The position numbers and the translations under genes were made by a program. Shown piece after piece: positions 14,875-23,326 of a stretch of 64,000 nucleotides of DNA. Each line of letters begins with the position of its first letter. The stretch's first letter is position 1. The DNA lies in assembly GCF_003478035.1 (NCBI RefSeq), contig NZ_QUEP01000006.1, positions 1-64,000 of the forward strand, read 5' to 3'. The notes below the pieces were generated by a model. It did not search any database and was not told where the DNA came from. It was given only the letters and a program-made list of their open reading frames with translations. The DNA comes from Clostridium sp. OF03-18AA. Its GTDB lineage: Bacteria > Bacillota > Clostridia > Lachnospirales > Lachnospiraceae.

Positions 14875-16593
14875 ATGAGACCCGATTTCATTCTGAAAAA
14901 TGTCATGGTCTATCAGACCTTCAGACAGTGTTTTGAAAAGCGGGATGTGGCAGTTGCAGGGGAAAAGTTTTATTGCGTTTCCCCTGCAATTTCATATCCG
15001 GGAGTGCGGGAGATCGACGGAAAAGGCAGATACATGCTGCCTGGTCTCGTGGATATCCATATGCACATCGAGAGCTCGATGACATATCCGGGCGAGTTTT
15101 CAAGGATCACGCTTCCATATGGAGTAACAACGGTGGTTGCCGATGCCCACGAGATGGCGAACGTGTTCGGCATGGACGGCATCCGGGCTTTTATGGCACA
15201 GAAGACGAAGCAGGATATCTTCTGGGCGATCCCGTCCAGTGTACCAGCGACAAATGAAAAGTTAGAGACAGCCGGGGCGGCACTTGGTGTAAAGGAAATT
15301 TCTGAGATGGCATCCTTAGATGGAGTTCTCTGTCTTGGAGAGATCATGAACTATAAGGATCTCTCAGCAGAAGGCGAGAGCCGGACGAGGGATCTCATCA
15401 ATGTGTGCCGGAACGCGGGAAAGAATCTCCGAATCGAGGGGCACTGCCCGGGACTTACGGGGGCGGATCTTAACCGCTTTATCTATGAAGGTGTTGATGC
15501 GGACCACACCCAGCAGACACCACAGTCAGTGATGGAGAAGACGGAGCTTGGGATGTTTCTGGAGCTGCAGTTCAAATCCCTGACGCCGGAGGTCGTGAAG
15601 ACTGTCTGCGACAATGAACTCTATGAGAATGTGGCACTGGTGACGGATGACACGATGGCAGATAAGCTTCTGACCGGACATCTCAATAAGATTATCGAGA
15701 CGGCTGTGAGGGCGGGGATGCCGATGGAGAAGGCGATCTACTGCGCGACCTGGACACCGTCGCGGCGGATGCATCTGGATGACAGAGGGATGATCGCGCC
15801 GGGAAAGATCGCAGACTTTATGCTGCTGGATAGTCTGGATGGGATCGATCCGGTTATGGTTTATAAGAAGGGCGAGTGCGTGTACTGCAAGGACGAGGAG
15901 GCGTGCGGTGCGGCAGAAGCTGCGGCGTGCAGTTTCCCGGCTTCTTTCTACCACACGATCAACTGCCGTCCGGCGGAGATCTCCGACTTTGTGTTAAAGG
16001 CGGAAGATCCGGACGCGAAATGGGCGGAAGTCAATGTCATGAAGATCGGTACCTTCGGAACGGCGACGACGCCGGTGAAGCGCAGAGTCGAGGTGAAGGA
16101 CGGTGTGCTTGACTGGAAGTCGGCGGGACTTTCCCTTGCAGTCGTTTTCGAGCGGTACGGCAAGAATGGAAATGTCGGATATGGTCTTGTGGAAGGAGCG
16201 CTGACGAAACCGGGCTCTGTGGCCACCACGTGGTCCCACGACAGCCATAACCTGTTTGTCCTGGGAACAGATGAGAACGATATGAAACTGGCCCAGAGGC
16301 GCGTCCTGGAGCTCCAGGGGGCATATGTGGTGTTCGCCGGAGGTAAGTCTTTGGCGGAGGCGAGACTTACAATCGGCGGCATCGTTTCGGATCAGCCGAT
16401 CGAGGTCCTCGGACAGGAACTGAAAGAAGTGCGGGCGGCGATGGAAGGTCTCGGATATGTGAACAACAACGTGATCATGTCCATGTCCACGCTTTGTCTT
16501 CCGGTGTCTCCGAAGTTGAAGCTCACAGATCACGGGCTTTTGACGGTGCCGGGGCAGGAACATGTGCCGTTGGTTGAGAAGTACGGGAAGTAG
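14875..16593 (+). CDS. ade: Adenine deaminase
   Basis: This 572-residue metal-dependent amidohydrolase matches the usual adenine deaminase length. Key motifs are PGLVDIHMHIESSM (the metal-binding H-x-H plus the family's ESSM), TTVVADAHEMANVFG, EGHCPG and, late, APGKIADFMLLD. The C-terminal domain carries the TTWSHDSHNLFVLGTD segment. It converts adenine to hypoxanthine and ammonia in purine salvage. Only 16 nt separate it from the binding-protein gene, and CGAGGAA lies before the ATG, so it is in the same operon. That placement is the main reason for suspecting a purine-like substrate for the importer. Related ADEC-family members can act on other aminopurines. Confidence 0.85.
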   Translation: MRPDFILKNVMVYQTFRQCFEKRDVAVAGEKFYCVSPAISYPGVREIDGKGRYMLPGLVDIHMHIESSMTYPGEFSRITLPYGVTTVVADAHEMANVFGMDGIRAFMAQKTKQDIFWAIPSSVPATNEKLETAGAALGVKEISEMASLDGVLCLGEIMNYKDLSAEGESRTRDLINVCRNAGKNLRIEGHCPGLTGADLNRFIYEGVDADHTQQTPQSVMEKTELGMFLELQFKSLTPEVVKTVCDNELYENVALVTDDTMADKLLTGHLNKIIETAVRAGMPMEKAIYCATWTPSRRMHLDDRGMIAPGKIADFMLLDSLDGIDPVMVYKKGECVYCKDEEACGAAEAAACSFPASFYHTINCRPAEISDFVLKAEDPDAKWAEVNVMKIGTFGTATTPVKRRVEVKDGVLDWKSAGLSLAVVFERYGKNGNVGYGLVEGALTKPGSVATTWSHDSHNLFVLGTDENDMKLAQRRVLELQGAYVVFAGGKSLAEARLTIGGIVSDQPIEVLGQELKEVRAAMEGLGYVNNNVIMSMSTLCLPVSPKLKLTDHGLLTVPGQEHVPLVEKYGK

Positions 16594-16675
16594 TTTTACG
16601 GCCCGCCGCCGGTTTTCTCCCCGGATAGTGGAAGAGCCGGATCAGATCGAAATTATGAAGGATGAAATTAGAACG

Positions 16676-18031
16676 ATGAAGAAGATTATCAAAAACGGCA
16701 TTGTTGTGACGATGAACGCGGCAGGTGATGTCTGGGATCATGGTTATGTAATGTTTGAGGATACGAAGATCCTGGCAGCAGGTCCGGAAGATGAGCTTGA
16801 GAAAACGCTTCAGGAGCTTACTGCGCAGGAGATCTTAAAAGCTGGCGAGACCTTCGAGGAGATCGACGCGAAGCGCGCTATCGTGATTCCGGGTCTTGTG
16901 AACACCCATTGCCACCTCGGAATGATCCCGTTCCGCGGTCTCGGGGACGACTGCAAGGACCGCCTGCGGGTGTTCCTGCTTCCGATGGAGAATCAGGCCA
17001 TGGACGCGGAGATGGCAAAGCTTTCCACGAGATACGCCATCGGCGAGCTGCTGCTCTCCGGCGTGACGACAGTGCTTGATATGTACTATTTCGAGGAAGT
17101 CGTGGCGAAGGTCATGGACGAGATGGGGATCCGCGGAATCGCCGGTGAGACGGTGATGGAAAAGGATTCCTGTGACAGTAAGAACGCGGATGAGGCAATC
17201 CGGCGTGGAATTGCACTGATCGAGGCGTACAAAGATCACCCGCGTGTTTCCGGAGCGATCACGCCCCACGGAACGACGACCTGCAGCCCTGAGACCTTAA
17301 AGAGGGCCTATGAGGAAGATGTAAAGGCGGGAACCGTATTTACGCTCCATGTGGCGGAGATGGACTACGAGATGACCCAGTTAAGGGAACAGTATAACAT
17401 GACGCCCATCGAGTTTATGGAGCATATCGGAGTCCTCGGACCGAATACGCTGGCGGCCCACAGCATCCGCACGACGGAACATGATGTGGAGATCCTCGCG
17501 AAGCATGGCGCGTCCGTGGCCCACTGCATCGCCTCCAACACGAAGGCCGCAAAGGGCGTAGCCCCGGTGTCACTGATGCATAAGCACGGCATGTCCGTCG
17601 GCTTCGGCACCGACGGTCCGGCGAGCGGAAATACGTTAGACCTGTTCATCCAGATGCGGATGTGTGAGAACTTCCACAAAAATGAGCTCCACGACCGCAG
17701 CGCGTTCCCGGCAAAAGAGGTCGTCTCCATGGCGACCATCGAGGGAGCAAGAGCGTTAGGACTCGGTGATATCACCGGTTCCATCGAGCCCGGAAAACAG
17801 GTGGATCTCGTCCTCGTAGAGACCGACTCCCCGAATATGTTCCCGGTATACGATCCGTATTCGGCGCTTGTGTACAGCGCGATTGCATCGAATGTGAGAG
17901 ATGTTTATGTTGCGGGTGAGTGCCTCGTAAAAGAAAAGAAGCTTGTCCGTGAGGACTTCGCGAAGATCAGGAATGACCTTCGGGAGAAGATGGAGCAGAC
18001 AGCGTTTAAGGATATGAAGAATCTGGTGTAA
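16676..18031 (+). CDS. Amidohydrolase of the SAH/MTA deaminase - TRZ/ATZ - SsnA group
   Basis: This 451-residue protein is of the same superfamily as cytosine deaminase, guanine deaminase and S-adenosylhomocysteine deaminase. The metal motif is VNTHCHLGM at about residues 75-83. LHVAEM, AAHSIRT and GFGTDGPASGN provide the further His and Asp ligands, and the C-terminus has the GSIEPGKQVDLVLV motif. It probably hydrolyses an amino group from a ring compound. The start at ATG 16676 (MKKIIKNGIVV) fits the family; a possible start at 16655 adds seven residues. It is the last gene of the operon and is followed by a terminator. Confidence 0.82.
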   Translation: MKKIIKNGIVVTMNAAGDVWDHGYVMFEDTKILAAGPEDELEKTLQELTAQEILKAGETFEEIDAKRAIVIPGLVNTHCHLGMIPFRGLGDDCKDRLRVFLLPMENQAMDAEMAKLSTRYAIGELLLSGVTTVLDMYYFEEVVAKVMDEMGIRGIAGETVMEKDSCDSKNADEAIRRGIALIEAYKDHPRVSGAITPHGTTTCSPETLKRAYEEDVKAGTVFTLHVAEMDYEMTQLREQYNMTPIEFMEHIGVLGPNTLAAHSIRTTEHDVEILAKHGASVAHCIASNTKAAKGVAPVSLMHKHGMSVGFGTDGPASGNTLDLFIQMRMCENFHKNELHDRSAFPAKEVVSMATIEGARALGLGDITGSIEPGKQVDLVLVETDSPNMFPVYDPYSALVYSAIASNVRDVYVAGECLVKEKKLVREDFAKIRNDLREKMEQTAFKDMKNLV

Positions 18032-18039
18032 AATATAGA

Positions 18040-18083
18040 AAAACGGCTGATTTTATGGTGAATGTAAAAGCAGTCGTTTTTTT
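18040..18083 (+). terminator. Terminator of the ABC transporter / deaminase operon
   Basis: AAAACGGCTGATTTTA (18040-18055) pairs with TAAAAGCAGTCGTTTT (18065-18080) with two mismatches and is followed by T residues. Confidence 0.8.
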
Positions 18084-18208
18084 ATTACAATGAAAAGTCT
18101 GTTCCGGGTATTTTAAGAACAAACTTATTTAAGTAATATGTTATAAGCAAGAAAGCAATATAGGGGAAAAGGCAGATATATTGATGAGATTTTGGTGTAA
18201 AGAGGCGA

Positions 18209-18633
18209 GTGACAGTGAAAAAGATAGATAAAGATGGCTTACTTCTATGTGAACTTCAGGCAGCAGCATTTGAAAATTCAATCGATAAAATGGATTCAAG
18301 TTCAGAGATCTTTAGCAGGCAGTTTATGAGAAGTAAGATTGCAAAAAGTCTGGATAATGAATCGGTTCTTGAAAGAAATATTCAGGCAAGTGATATTTTG
18401 CAGTTGGTGGATGAAGAATACGGAGCTACAGATTATGGGTCTATAAAATTGTAAAACCGAAAGAATTAAGAGGATTGTTTTTGCCGTATCATACGATGGA
18501 TCCTGCCCAGGCGGTTGAGAGAATATTGGAAGCAAAGGGAATGATATTGGATGAGAATAGGGAATTAGAACGGCAATATGCAATATTTAAAAAGGTAAGG
18601 AGACAGACTACAAAAAGAGGGAGAGCACACTAA
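18209..18633 (+). pseudogene. Frameshifted or deleted antitoxin-like gene
   Basis: The first frame (GTG at 18209) gives 81 residues, including FSRQFMRSKIAKSLD, and stops at 18454. The second half lies one frame over (about 18418-18633) and encodes KIVKPKELRGLFLPYHTMDP, then AQAVERILEAKG. In the Lachnospiraceae proteins I recall, both halves are one polypeptide with a YW.GY.YRYW segment between. Here that segment is missing and the frame shifts near 18440. The PYH-x-MD-x-x-Q motif also occurs in the HTH antitoxin at 20709. This looks like a dead member of the same toxin-antitoxin family. Confidence 0.6.
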
Positions 18634-18712
18634 CTGATATGTTAATGTGTCTCTTCCATATCACGCTTGTTTCGAACGGACTTTTTACTGTGACTGCATG
18701 GCTGGCATGGAA

Positions 18713-20044
18713 TTACGCGTACAGATTATGCGACAGTTTTCTCCAGAAAACGATGGATAAAAGCACCGTAATGCAGTCAGTCAGAGCTTGACCGTAGATG
18801 ACGCCGTTTAAGCCGAAGAGAGCGTTTAGGAGGTACAGCACCGGGATCAGGAGGACACCCTGGCGGAGGACAGAGATGATCGTTGCGGGAAGTGCTTTTC
18901 CGGCGGACTGCATGCAGTTCATGTTCGTGAAGAGGATACCGATGAACGGACCGGAGATCATATAGGCGATGAGCATTTTTATACCGTACCGGATGACTTC
19001 CTCGTCGTTGATGAACATCCGGATGATCGGGCGGCGGAAGATAAAGTACAGGGCTGTCGCAAGAACGCCGACGATCAGGCAGCATTTCTTCGTGTAGGAT
19101 TCGACACTGCGGAAGCGCTTTGTGTCACCGGAACCGAAATTGTAGCCTAAGAGGGGCTGTACGCCGTTTGCAAGGCCCATCTGCAGGAAGGTGATAAACA
19201 TGTTGGCCTTAAATACGATGCCGATAGCGGCCACAGGGGCGTTCCCGTAGGCCACCAGGATCTGGTTTAAAATGATCGTGGACAGGCTCATCAGCACCGA
19301 GAAGATCGCTGTCGGAAATCCGCAGGAGCAGATCATGAAGGCGAGGCGGTTTTCCGGGCTGAAATATTTTGGCAGGATGGAGAAATTCGGACTCTTTTTC
19401 ATGAAGTACCAGAGATAGTAGACGCTTGCCATGATGTTTCCGAGCGTTGTCGCAATGGCGGCACCGGCGGCACCCATATGGAGAACACTGATCATGAACG
19501 GATCCAGAATGATATTTACGATGGTTCCGATCATGCTGCCGATCATGGCCTCACGGCTGGAGCCTTCGGAGCGGACAACAAAGCTCGCGGCAGCGGACCA
19601 GATGATGAACGGGGCGCCGTAGGAGATATGGAAAACATATCCTTTCGCAAGATCATAAGTCTCCGTGTTTGCGCCGAAGATGTTGAGGATCGGCTGCATG
19701 AAGAGGACTAACAGGGCGGCGAAGAGGATGCCGACACCGAGGGATGCGTAGGTGATAAAGGAGGAGACCTGCTTCATGCGCGTTTTGTTGTTCTCGCCCA
19801 TGGCGATGGACGCCGCGGCGCTTCCGCCCATGCCAAACATGTTGGCAAAGGCCATAAATAAGATAAAGATCGGATTTGTCAGGCTGACTGCCGCAACCTG
19901 TAAGGGATCACCGGTCTGACCGACGAAGAACGTGTCCGCCATGTTGTAGACGACGGTGACCAGACTGCTGATGATGCTGGGGATCGCCATTTTGGCGACG
20001 GCCCGGGGGATGGGCATGGATTTCATTAATTCGTTGTCGTTCAT
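18713..20044 (-). CDS. MATE-family efflux transporter (second copy)
   Basis: This 443-residue protein has about twelve membrane segments. The N-terminal half begins AKMAIPSIISSLVTVVYNMADTFFVGQ, the standard MATE opening, and the second half begins near residue 235. It exports drugs or metabolites by cation antiport. The start at 20044 is preferred because GAGG sits 9 nt upstream inside the end of the MarR gene; a longer start at 20068 overlaps that gene. It is co-transcribed with and presumably controlled by the MarR repressor 5 nt upstream. It is GC-rich, unlike the MATE gene at 2465. Confidence 0.9.
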   Translation of the reverse strand: MNDNELMKSMPIPRAVAKMAIPSIISSLVTVVYNMADTFFVGQTGDPLQVAAVSLTNPIFILFMAFANMFGMGGSAAASIAMGENNKTRMKQVSSFITYASLGVGILFAALLVLFMQPILNIFGANTETYDLAKGYVFHISYGAPFIIWSAAASFVVRSEGSSREAMIGSMIGTIVNIILDPFMISVLHMGAAGAAIATTLGNIMASVYYLWYFMKKSPNFSILPKYFSPENRLAFMICSCGFPTAIFSVLMSLSTIILNQILVAYGNAPVAAIGIVFKANMFITFLQMGLANGVQPLLGYNFGSGDTKRFRSVESYTKKCCLIVGVLATALYFIFRRPIIRMFINDEEVIRYGIKMLIAYMISGPFIGILFTNMNCMQSAGKALPATIISVLRQGVLLIPVLYLLNALFGLNGVIYGQALTDCITVLLSIVFWRKLSHNLYA

Positions 20045-20049
20045 GATGT

Positions 20050-20481
20050 TTAACCTCGTTCGCTGCATTCCAGGTTCTGCAGCATTTTTTCTGTTATTCG
20101 TATAAATTCCTTCAATTCTTCTTCTGAGATTCCACGCAGAAGCAGTTCTTCCGTCTCGTGGATCTCTTTGTTCAGCGCGTCCTTCACGGCAGCAGCTTTC
20201 TCGGTAAAAACGATCCGCTTAAAGCGTCCGTCCTGCTCATCCGGGATCCGGAGGATGAGTTCTCTGGCTTCCAGGGACTTTAACATCTCCGTCACGGTCG
20301 GCGGACGGAGAGAAAATTCTTTTTCAATATCTTTCTGATAGACCGGATGAAGCGCCGATTCCACCAGAATAAAGTTTAAGATCTTTCCCTGTGCGTTTCC
20401 GATTCCGAGCTTTGTATGTACTTCCTGTGATCGGGAACGGAGACGGCTGGAGAGATGGTTGATGATTTTTCCGATGTCCAT
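20050..20481 (-). CDS. MarR-family transcriptional regulator (MATE-linked)
   Basis: This 143-residue winged-helix regulator has the recognition helix within SLRPPTVTEMLKSLEARELI and the wing motif DEQDGRFKRIVFTEKA, the MarR D-x-R-x-K pattern. It begins MDIGKIINHLSSRLRSRSQ, with GAAAGGA upstream of the ATG. The next gene on the same strand is a MATE pump 5 nt away. It is likely an autorepressor of the two-gene operon. No clear palindrome was found in the immediate upstream 60 nt. Confidence 0.9.
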   Translation of the reverse strand: MDIGKIINHLSSRLRSRSQEVHTKLGIGNAQGKILNFILVESALHPVYQKDIEKEFSLRPPTVTEMLKSLEARELILRIPDEQDGRFKRIVFTEKAAAVKDALNKEIHETEELLLRGISEEELKEFIRITEKMLQNLECSERG

Positions 20482-20654
20482 GTAAGAAATCCTTTCCTAT
20501 AATGGGATTTTAGCTTTAAGATCCCCTGGATCATGTAGCATAAGCAGTTCCTCTACGAGAAAAAGCAAATGTAAATATTACTTCGGAACCTAAATATATG
20601 GCAGAACCAGAGGAATGTCAAGGATAGTTCAGAAAGTGAAATACCGGATATAGA

Positions 20655-20685
20655 AATAAAAAACCTGTCCGAAAAGGGCAGGTTT
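20655..20685 (-). terminator. Terminator of the toxin-antitoxin operon
   Basis: On the minus strand AAACCTGCCC pairs with GGACAGGTTT (20661-20685 on the plus strand, one G-U pair) and is followed by TTTTATTT. Confidence 0.75.
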
Positions 20686-20708
20686 AGAAAATGCATAAAT
20701 TTAAGATG

Positions 20709-21368
20709 TTAAATAGGATCTGAGACAGGAACTTTTTCCATCAAATCTTCCACACTGCAGTTTAATACCCGAGAAAGCCGAAGAAGAGTTTCAGCCTGAG
20801 CCTTATTAATATTTTTCTGGCGCTGTTCGTATTGTTGAATCGTTCGTAATGGAATATTTGTCTGTTCGGCCAGTTCAGCCTGAGTGAATCCCGAAAGAGT
20901 ACGTAATGCTTTTAAGTTCGTATCAGGGCTGGAATCATGATAAAGTTCATTCATTTTATCTACAAACTGGCGGATATCCATTTCATGATAAGGTGTATAC
21001 AAGAGACGAATATCGCTGATATGAACTGCGCGTTCGATTTCATCGAAATGCAGCCCTGTGTCCCATTGATAGTAGGCGATAGCCCAGCCCGTCCAGTATT
21101 CCGGGCTACGGTCACAGGCGTAGGATGGACGAATATCAGGAATAGACTGACCTGATTCCTGCAAAACCATGCGTGCAAGTTCCACGCCGGACATTCCGGA
21201 CAGAACAGAGCAGTCGCCCCGTTCAAAGCGATGAGAGGTCTTGCTCATTAAAAACCACTGCCATACAGTTTCCAGAGAGTGTTTAAGATCGTTGACCATA
21301 TAATCCAACATTCGGGCAAGATTTTTTTGTGCGGAAGAGAGATAACTTTTATCGTAAGCGTGGATCAT
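20709..21368 (-). CDS. HTH antitoxin-like protein with PYH-MD domain
   Basis: This 219-residue two-domain protein carries an N-terminal domain of about 145 residues with FERGDCSVLSGMSGVELARM, EYWTGWAIAYYQWDTG and LLYTPYHEMDIRQFVDKMNE. The C-terminal HTH_3/XRE domain at about residues 150-210 includes LSGFTQAELAEQTNIPLRTI. The gene overlaps the DUF3990 gene by 20 nt and is translated from AGGAG 10 nt upstream. Its HTH is the natural candidate to bind the palindrome at 22048-22069. I infer that the N-terminal domain neutralises the toxin. The N-terminal domain resembles the translated pseudogene at 18209 around PYH-x-MD. Confidence 0.75.
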   Translation of the reverse strand: MIHAYDKSYLSSAQKNLARMLDYMVNDLKHSLETVWQWFLMSKTSHRFERGDCSVLSGMSGVELARMVLQESGQSIPDIRPSYACDRSPEYWTGWAIAYYQWDTGLHFDEIERAVHISDIRLLYTPYHEMDIRQFVDKMNELYHDSSPDTNLKALRTLSGFTQAELAEQTNIPLRTIQQYEQRQKNINKAQAETLLRLSRVLNCSVEDLMEKVPVSDPI

Positions 21369-22026
21369 CAGGTTTCATCTCCTCATCCAAAATAGTGGTG
21401 ATATATAAATCCCCCCGTTGTCGGTGGTTTCGTTCGGTATCAAAATATTGACGGCGTGCAGATTGATCACGAAACGCTTTTTTCTTGTACCATTCTTTTG
21501 CGTCTGCAATTTCATAGCCAATAAATTCAAGACGATTAAAAGCTGCCTTGCTTTTGAGTACAAACTGTTGTCCAAGTTTTCCTAAACGCATAGCGTTACA
21601 AAGCTGGCGGTAGGAGATTGCGCCATTAATAAAGTCAGATGCAAAAGAGAAGTAACTGTCATCAGCCCGGTAACCGACAATGATATCTGCAGCTTTATAA
21701 TCTGTATGAAAGGTGGTAAGCAAATATTCTTTTGATTCAGCAGCAAGTGGTGTGGAAGTATCAAATTCCCGGTTTTCCAGCAGAATCGTAAGCCAGTGCA
21801 GCATGGTGTATTTAGATGCGTTTAAATCAAAAATTGAAAGACCATCACATGTAATTTTATATTGGTTGGCATAACCGTTGTGATCAATGCCAACACCCCA
21901 TTCTTTTGCCATATTTGGATTTTCAGTGCAGTAGAATCCTGTTCCATAATCATTGTATGTTTTGCCATATCCGAATTCAGGGTGTTCGATAATATGATCA
22001 GAACCATGATAGATCATTTTTTCCAT
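21349..22026 (-). CDS. DUF3990 protein, probable ADP-ribosyltransferase-fold toxin
   Basis: This 225-residue protein has the DUF3990 pattern: IYHGSDHIIEHPEFGYGKTY, then NDYGTGFYCTEN, AKEWG, and the GLSIFDL..S.YTMLHWL segment. DUF3990 belongs to the ADP-ribosyltransferase-like superfamily, so a toxin that modifies a host target is plausible, but neither activity nor target is known. The ATG at 22026 has AGGAGGTGG 9 nt upstream; an in-frame GTG at 22035 overlaps that site and is rejected. Toxin-first order with an overlapping HTH gene matches autoregulated toxin-antitoxin operons. Confidence 0.8.
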   Translation of the reverse strand: MEKMIYHGSDHIIEHPEFGYGKTYNDYGTGFYCTENPNMAKEWGVGIDHNGYANQYKITCDGLSIFDLNASKYTMLHWLTILLENREFDTSTPLAAESKEYLLTTFHTDYKAADIIVGYRADDSYFSFASDFINGAISYRQLCNAMRLGKLGQQFVLKSKAAFNRLEFIGYEIADAKEWYKKKAFRDQSARRQYFDTERNHRQRGDLYITTILDEEMKPDDPRLR

Positions 22027-22046
22027 GAGATCCACCTCCTGATTTG

Positions 22047-22076
22047 ATTATACTCCCACAGGAGTATAAAAAGCAA
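22047..22076 (-). promoter_or_regulatory. Promoter and palindromic operator of the DUF3990/HTH operon
   Basis: On the minus strand TATAAT is at 22052-22047 with a TTGCTT -35 at about 22076-22071. A perfect inverted repeat, TTATACTCC (22048-22056) and GGAGTATAA (22061-22069), covers the -10 and spacer. The predicted start near 22040 falls on the first base of the AGGAGG ribosome site, giving a leader of only about 14 nt. Confidence 0.75.
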
Positions 22077-22093
22077 CTTAAATTGCGGCAACT

Positions 22094-23083
22094 CTAATCC
22101 ACCAGCGCATTCTGATGTCTCGACAAATGCTCATAGGGCAGGATCAGGCGTCCGCGGTAGAGGCCGCAGCCATCGTTTACGAGGTCATTATTGATGGCGG
22201 AGAACATGTTTACGTCGAGGTCGGCAAGGTTTAAGGTGACGAGGCGGCGGCAGCGCTCGTAGGCTTCGTCAAAGTAGACGCATTCGCCCACAGGGATCTC
22301 GTCGCGGCGGGCACGCTCGCCCTCCTGGCGCTTCTCGTAGCTTAAGTGGTTGGCAACACCGATCTCTGCGATGTCATCCATGTGCTTGGTGCGGAGTTGG
22401 ACTTCCATGTAGCTGCGGGAGCTGTTGTCGTAGAAGGTGATGTGGAGTGACTGGTAGTCCTCAGAAGTATTTCCACAGATATAGTCGCGATAGTAAGGCT
22501 TCACATCATCGTTTAATAACGGCGAGGTGCTTTTCTTCACACCGTAGGCCGGTTCCGCGGTAAATCCCCGCTCTTCGAGAAAGCCCGGAAGTTCGTTGGC
22601 GATCTGGTAGAGGTATCGGAGGTCAGCTTCTTCCTGAGATTCGTCAGCTTTCAGATAGCATTTCGGCAGGGAAGTCACGATCCGGTACGCGATCAGGTCC
22701 CGAAAACAGCTGAGGCGCTGCTTGAGCTCGGAAATCGACGGGTAGGCCTTATTTTCCATATAGTAATCGTAGATATATTCAACAATGTAGCCGTTGAACT
22801 TTGCCTCCGCGCGGATCAGGGATTTGATGCGCCCTTTGAAGTTAAAGGCCAAAAGTGGATATTCCTTCGCCATATGGATATAAAATTCCCGGATCTTCTG
22901 GGACTGGGCAGTAAGGAAATCATTGTGCTCGAGCAGCTCCCGGATCTGGAGCAGAAAGTTCGCATGCATCAGGTCGATCTCATTGCCGGTGCATTTTGCC
23001 TCTTTCTTCAGGTCCTGGCTGTAGTTTTTTAAAATTTTGAACATGGTATCGCCGGAATAAAGATAATCATTTAATGTAACCAT
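22094..23083 (-). CDS. RelA/SpoT-domain (alarmone synthetase-like) protein
   Basis: This 329-residue protein has a RelA/SpoT nucleotidyltransferase domain at about residues 90-260. CFRDLIAYRIVTSLP is the substrate-binding beta strand, EDYQSLHITFYD is the conserved Y-x-S-x-H motif, and EVQLRTKHMDDIAE carries the catalytic Glu and the EVQ-R pattern. There is no HD hydrolase, TGS or ACT domain, so it resembles a small alarmone synthetase with extra N-terminal helices. It may make (p)ppGpp, or be a toxSAS-like enzyme. The ATG at 23083 has AGGAG 8 nt upstream. It stands alone, directly upstream of the toxin-antitoxin operon with a 24-nt gap to its operator. Confidence 0.85.
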   Translation of the reverse strand: MVTLNDYLYSGDTMFKILKNYSQDLKKEAKCTGNEIDLMHANFLLQIRELLEHNDFLTAQSQKIREFYIHMAKEYPLLAFNFKGRIKSLIRAEAKFNGYIVEYIYDYYMENKAYPSISELKQRLSCFRDLIAYRIVTSLPKCYLKADESQEEADLRYLYQIANELPGFLEERGFTAEPAYGVKKSTSPLLNDDVKPYYRDYICGNTSEDYQSLHITFYDNSSRSYMEVQLRTKHMDDIAEIGVANHLSYEKRQEGERARRDEIPVGECVYFDEAYERCRRLVTLNLADLDVNMFSAINNDLVNDGCGLYRGRLILPYEHLSRHQNALVD

Positions 23084-23232
23084 GGATGTCACTCCTCTGT
23101 CGTAGATAATTACATTTTACCAGAATTACCGTCATTGGCAAGAAAAATTGCTTGCCTTAAAAGTTAGTCTATACTAACAAATCACGAACAACTGTACGAC
23201 AGCGCATGTTTATGAACGGGAAGGAATTAAAA

Positions 23233-23308
23233 ATGGAGATCAAACAGCTGGAATATTTTGCGGCGGCGGTGGAGTATGGGAGCCTGAACCGCGCGGCAGA
23301 AAATATGC
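23233..23308 (+). pseudogene. 5' remnant of a LysR-family gene
   Basis: MEIKQLEYFAAAVEYGSLNR followed by AAENM is a clear LysR N-terminus that stops at its first HTH. The next bases are the ribosome site and start of another gene. Everything downstream of about residue 25 has been deleted. Confidence 0.75.
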
Positions 23309-23326
23309 TCAGGAGGTGGCAGAAAT

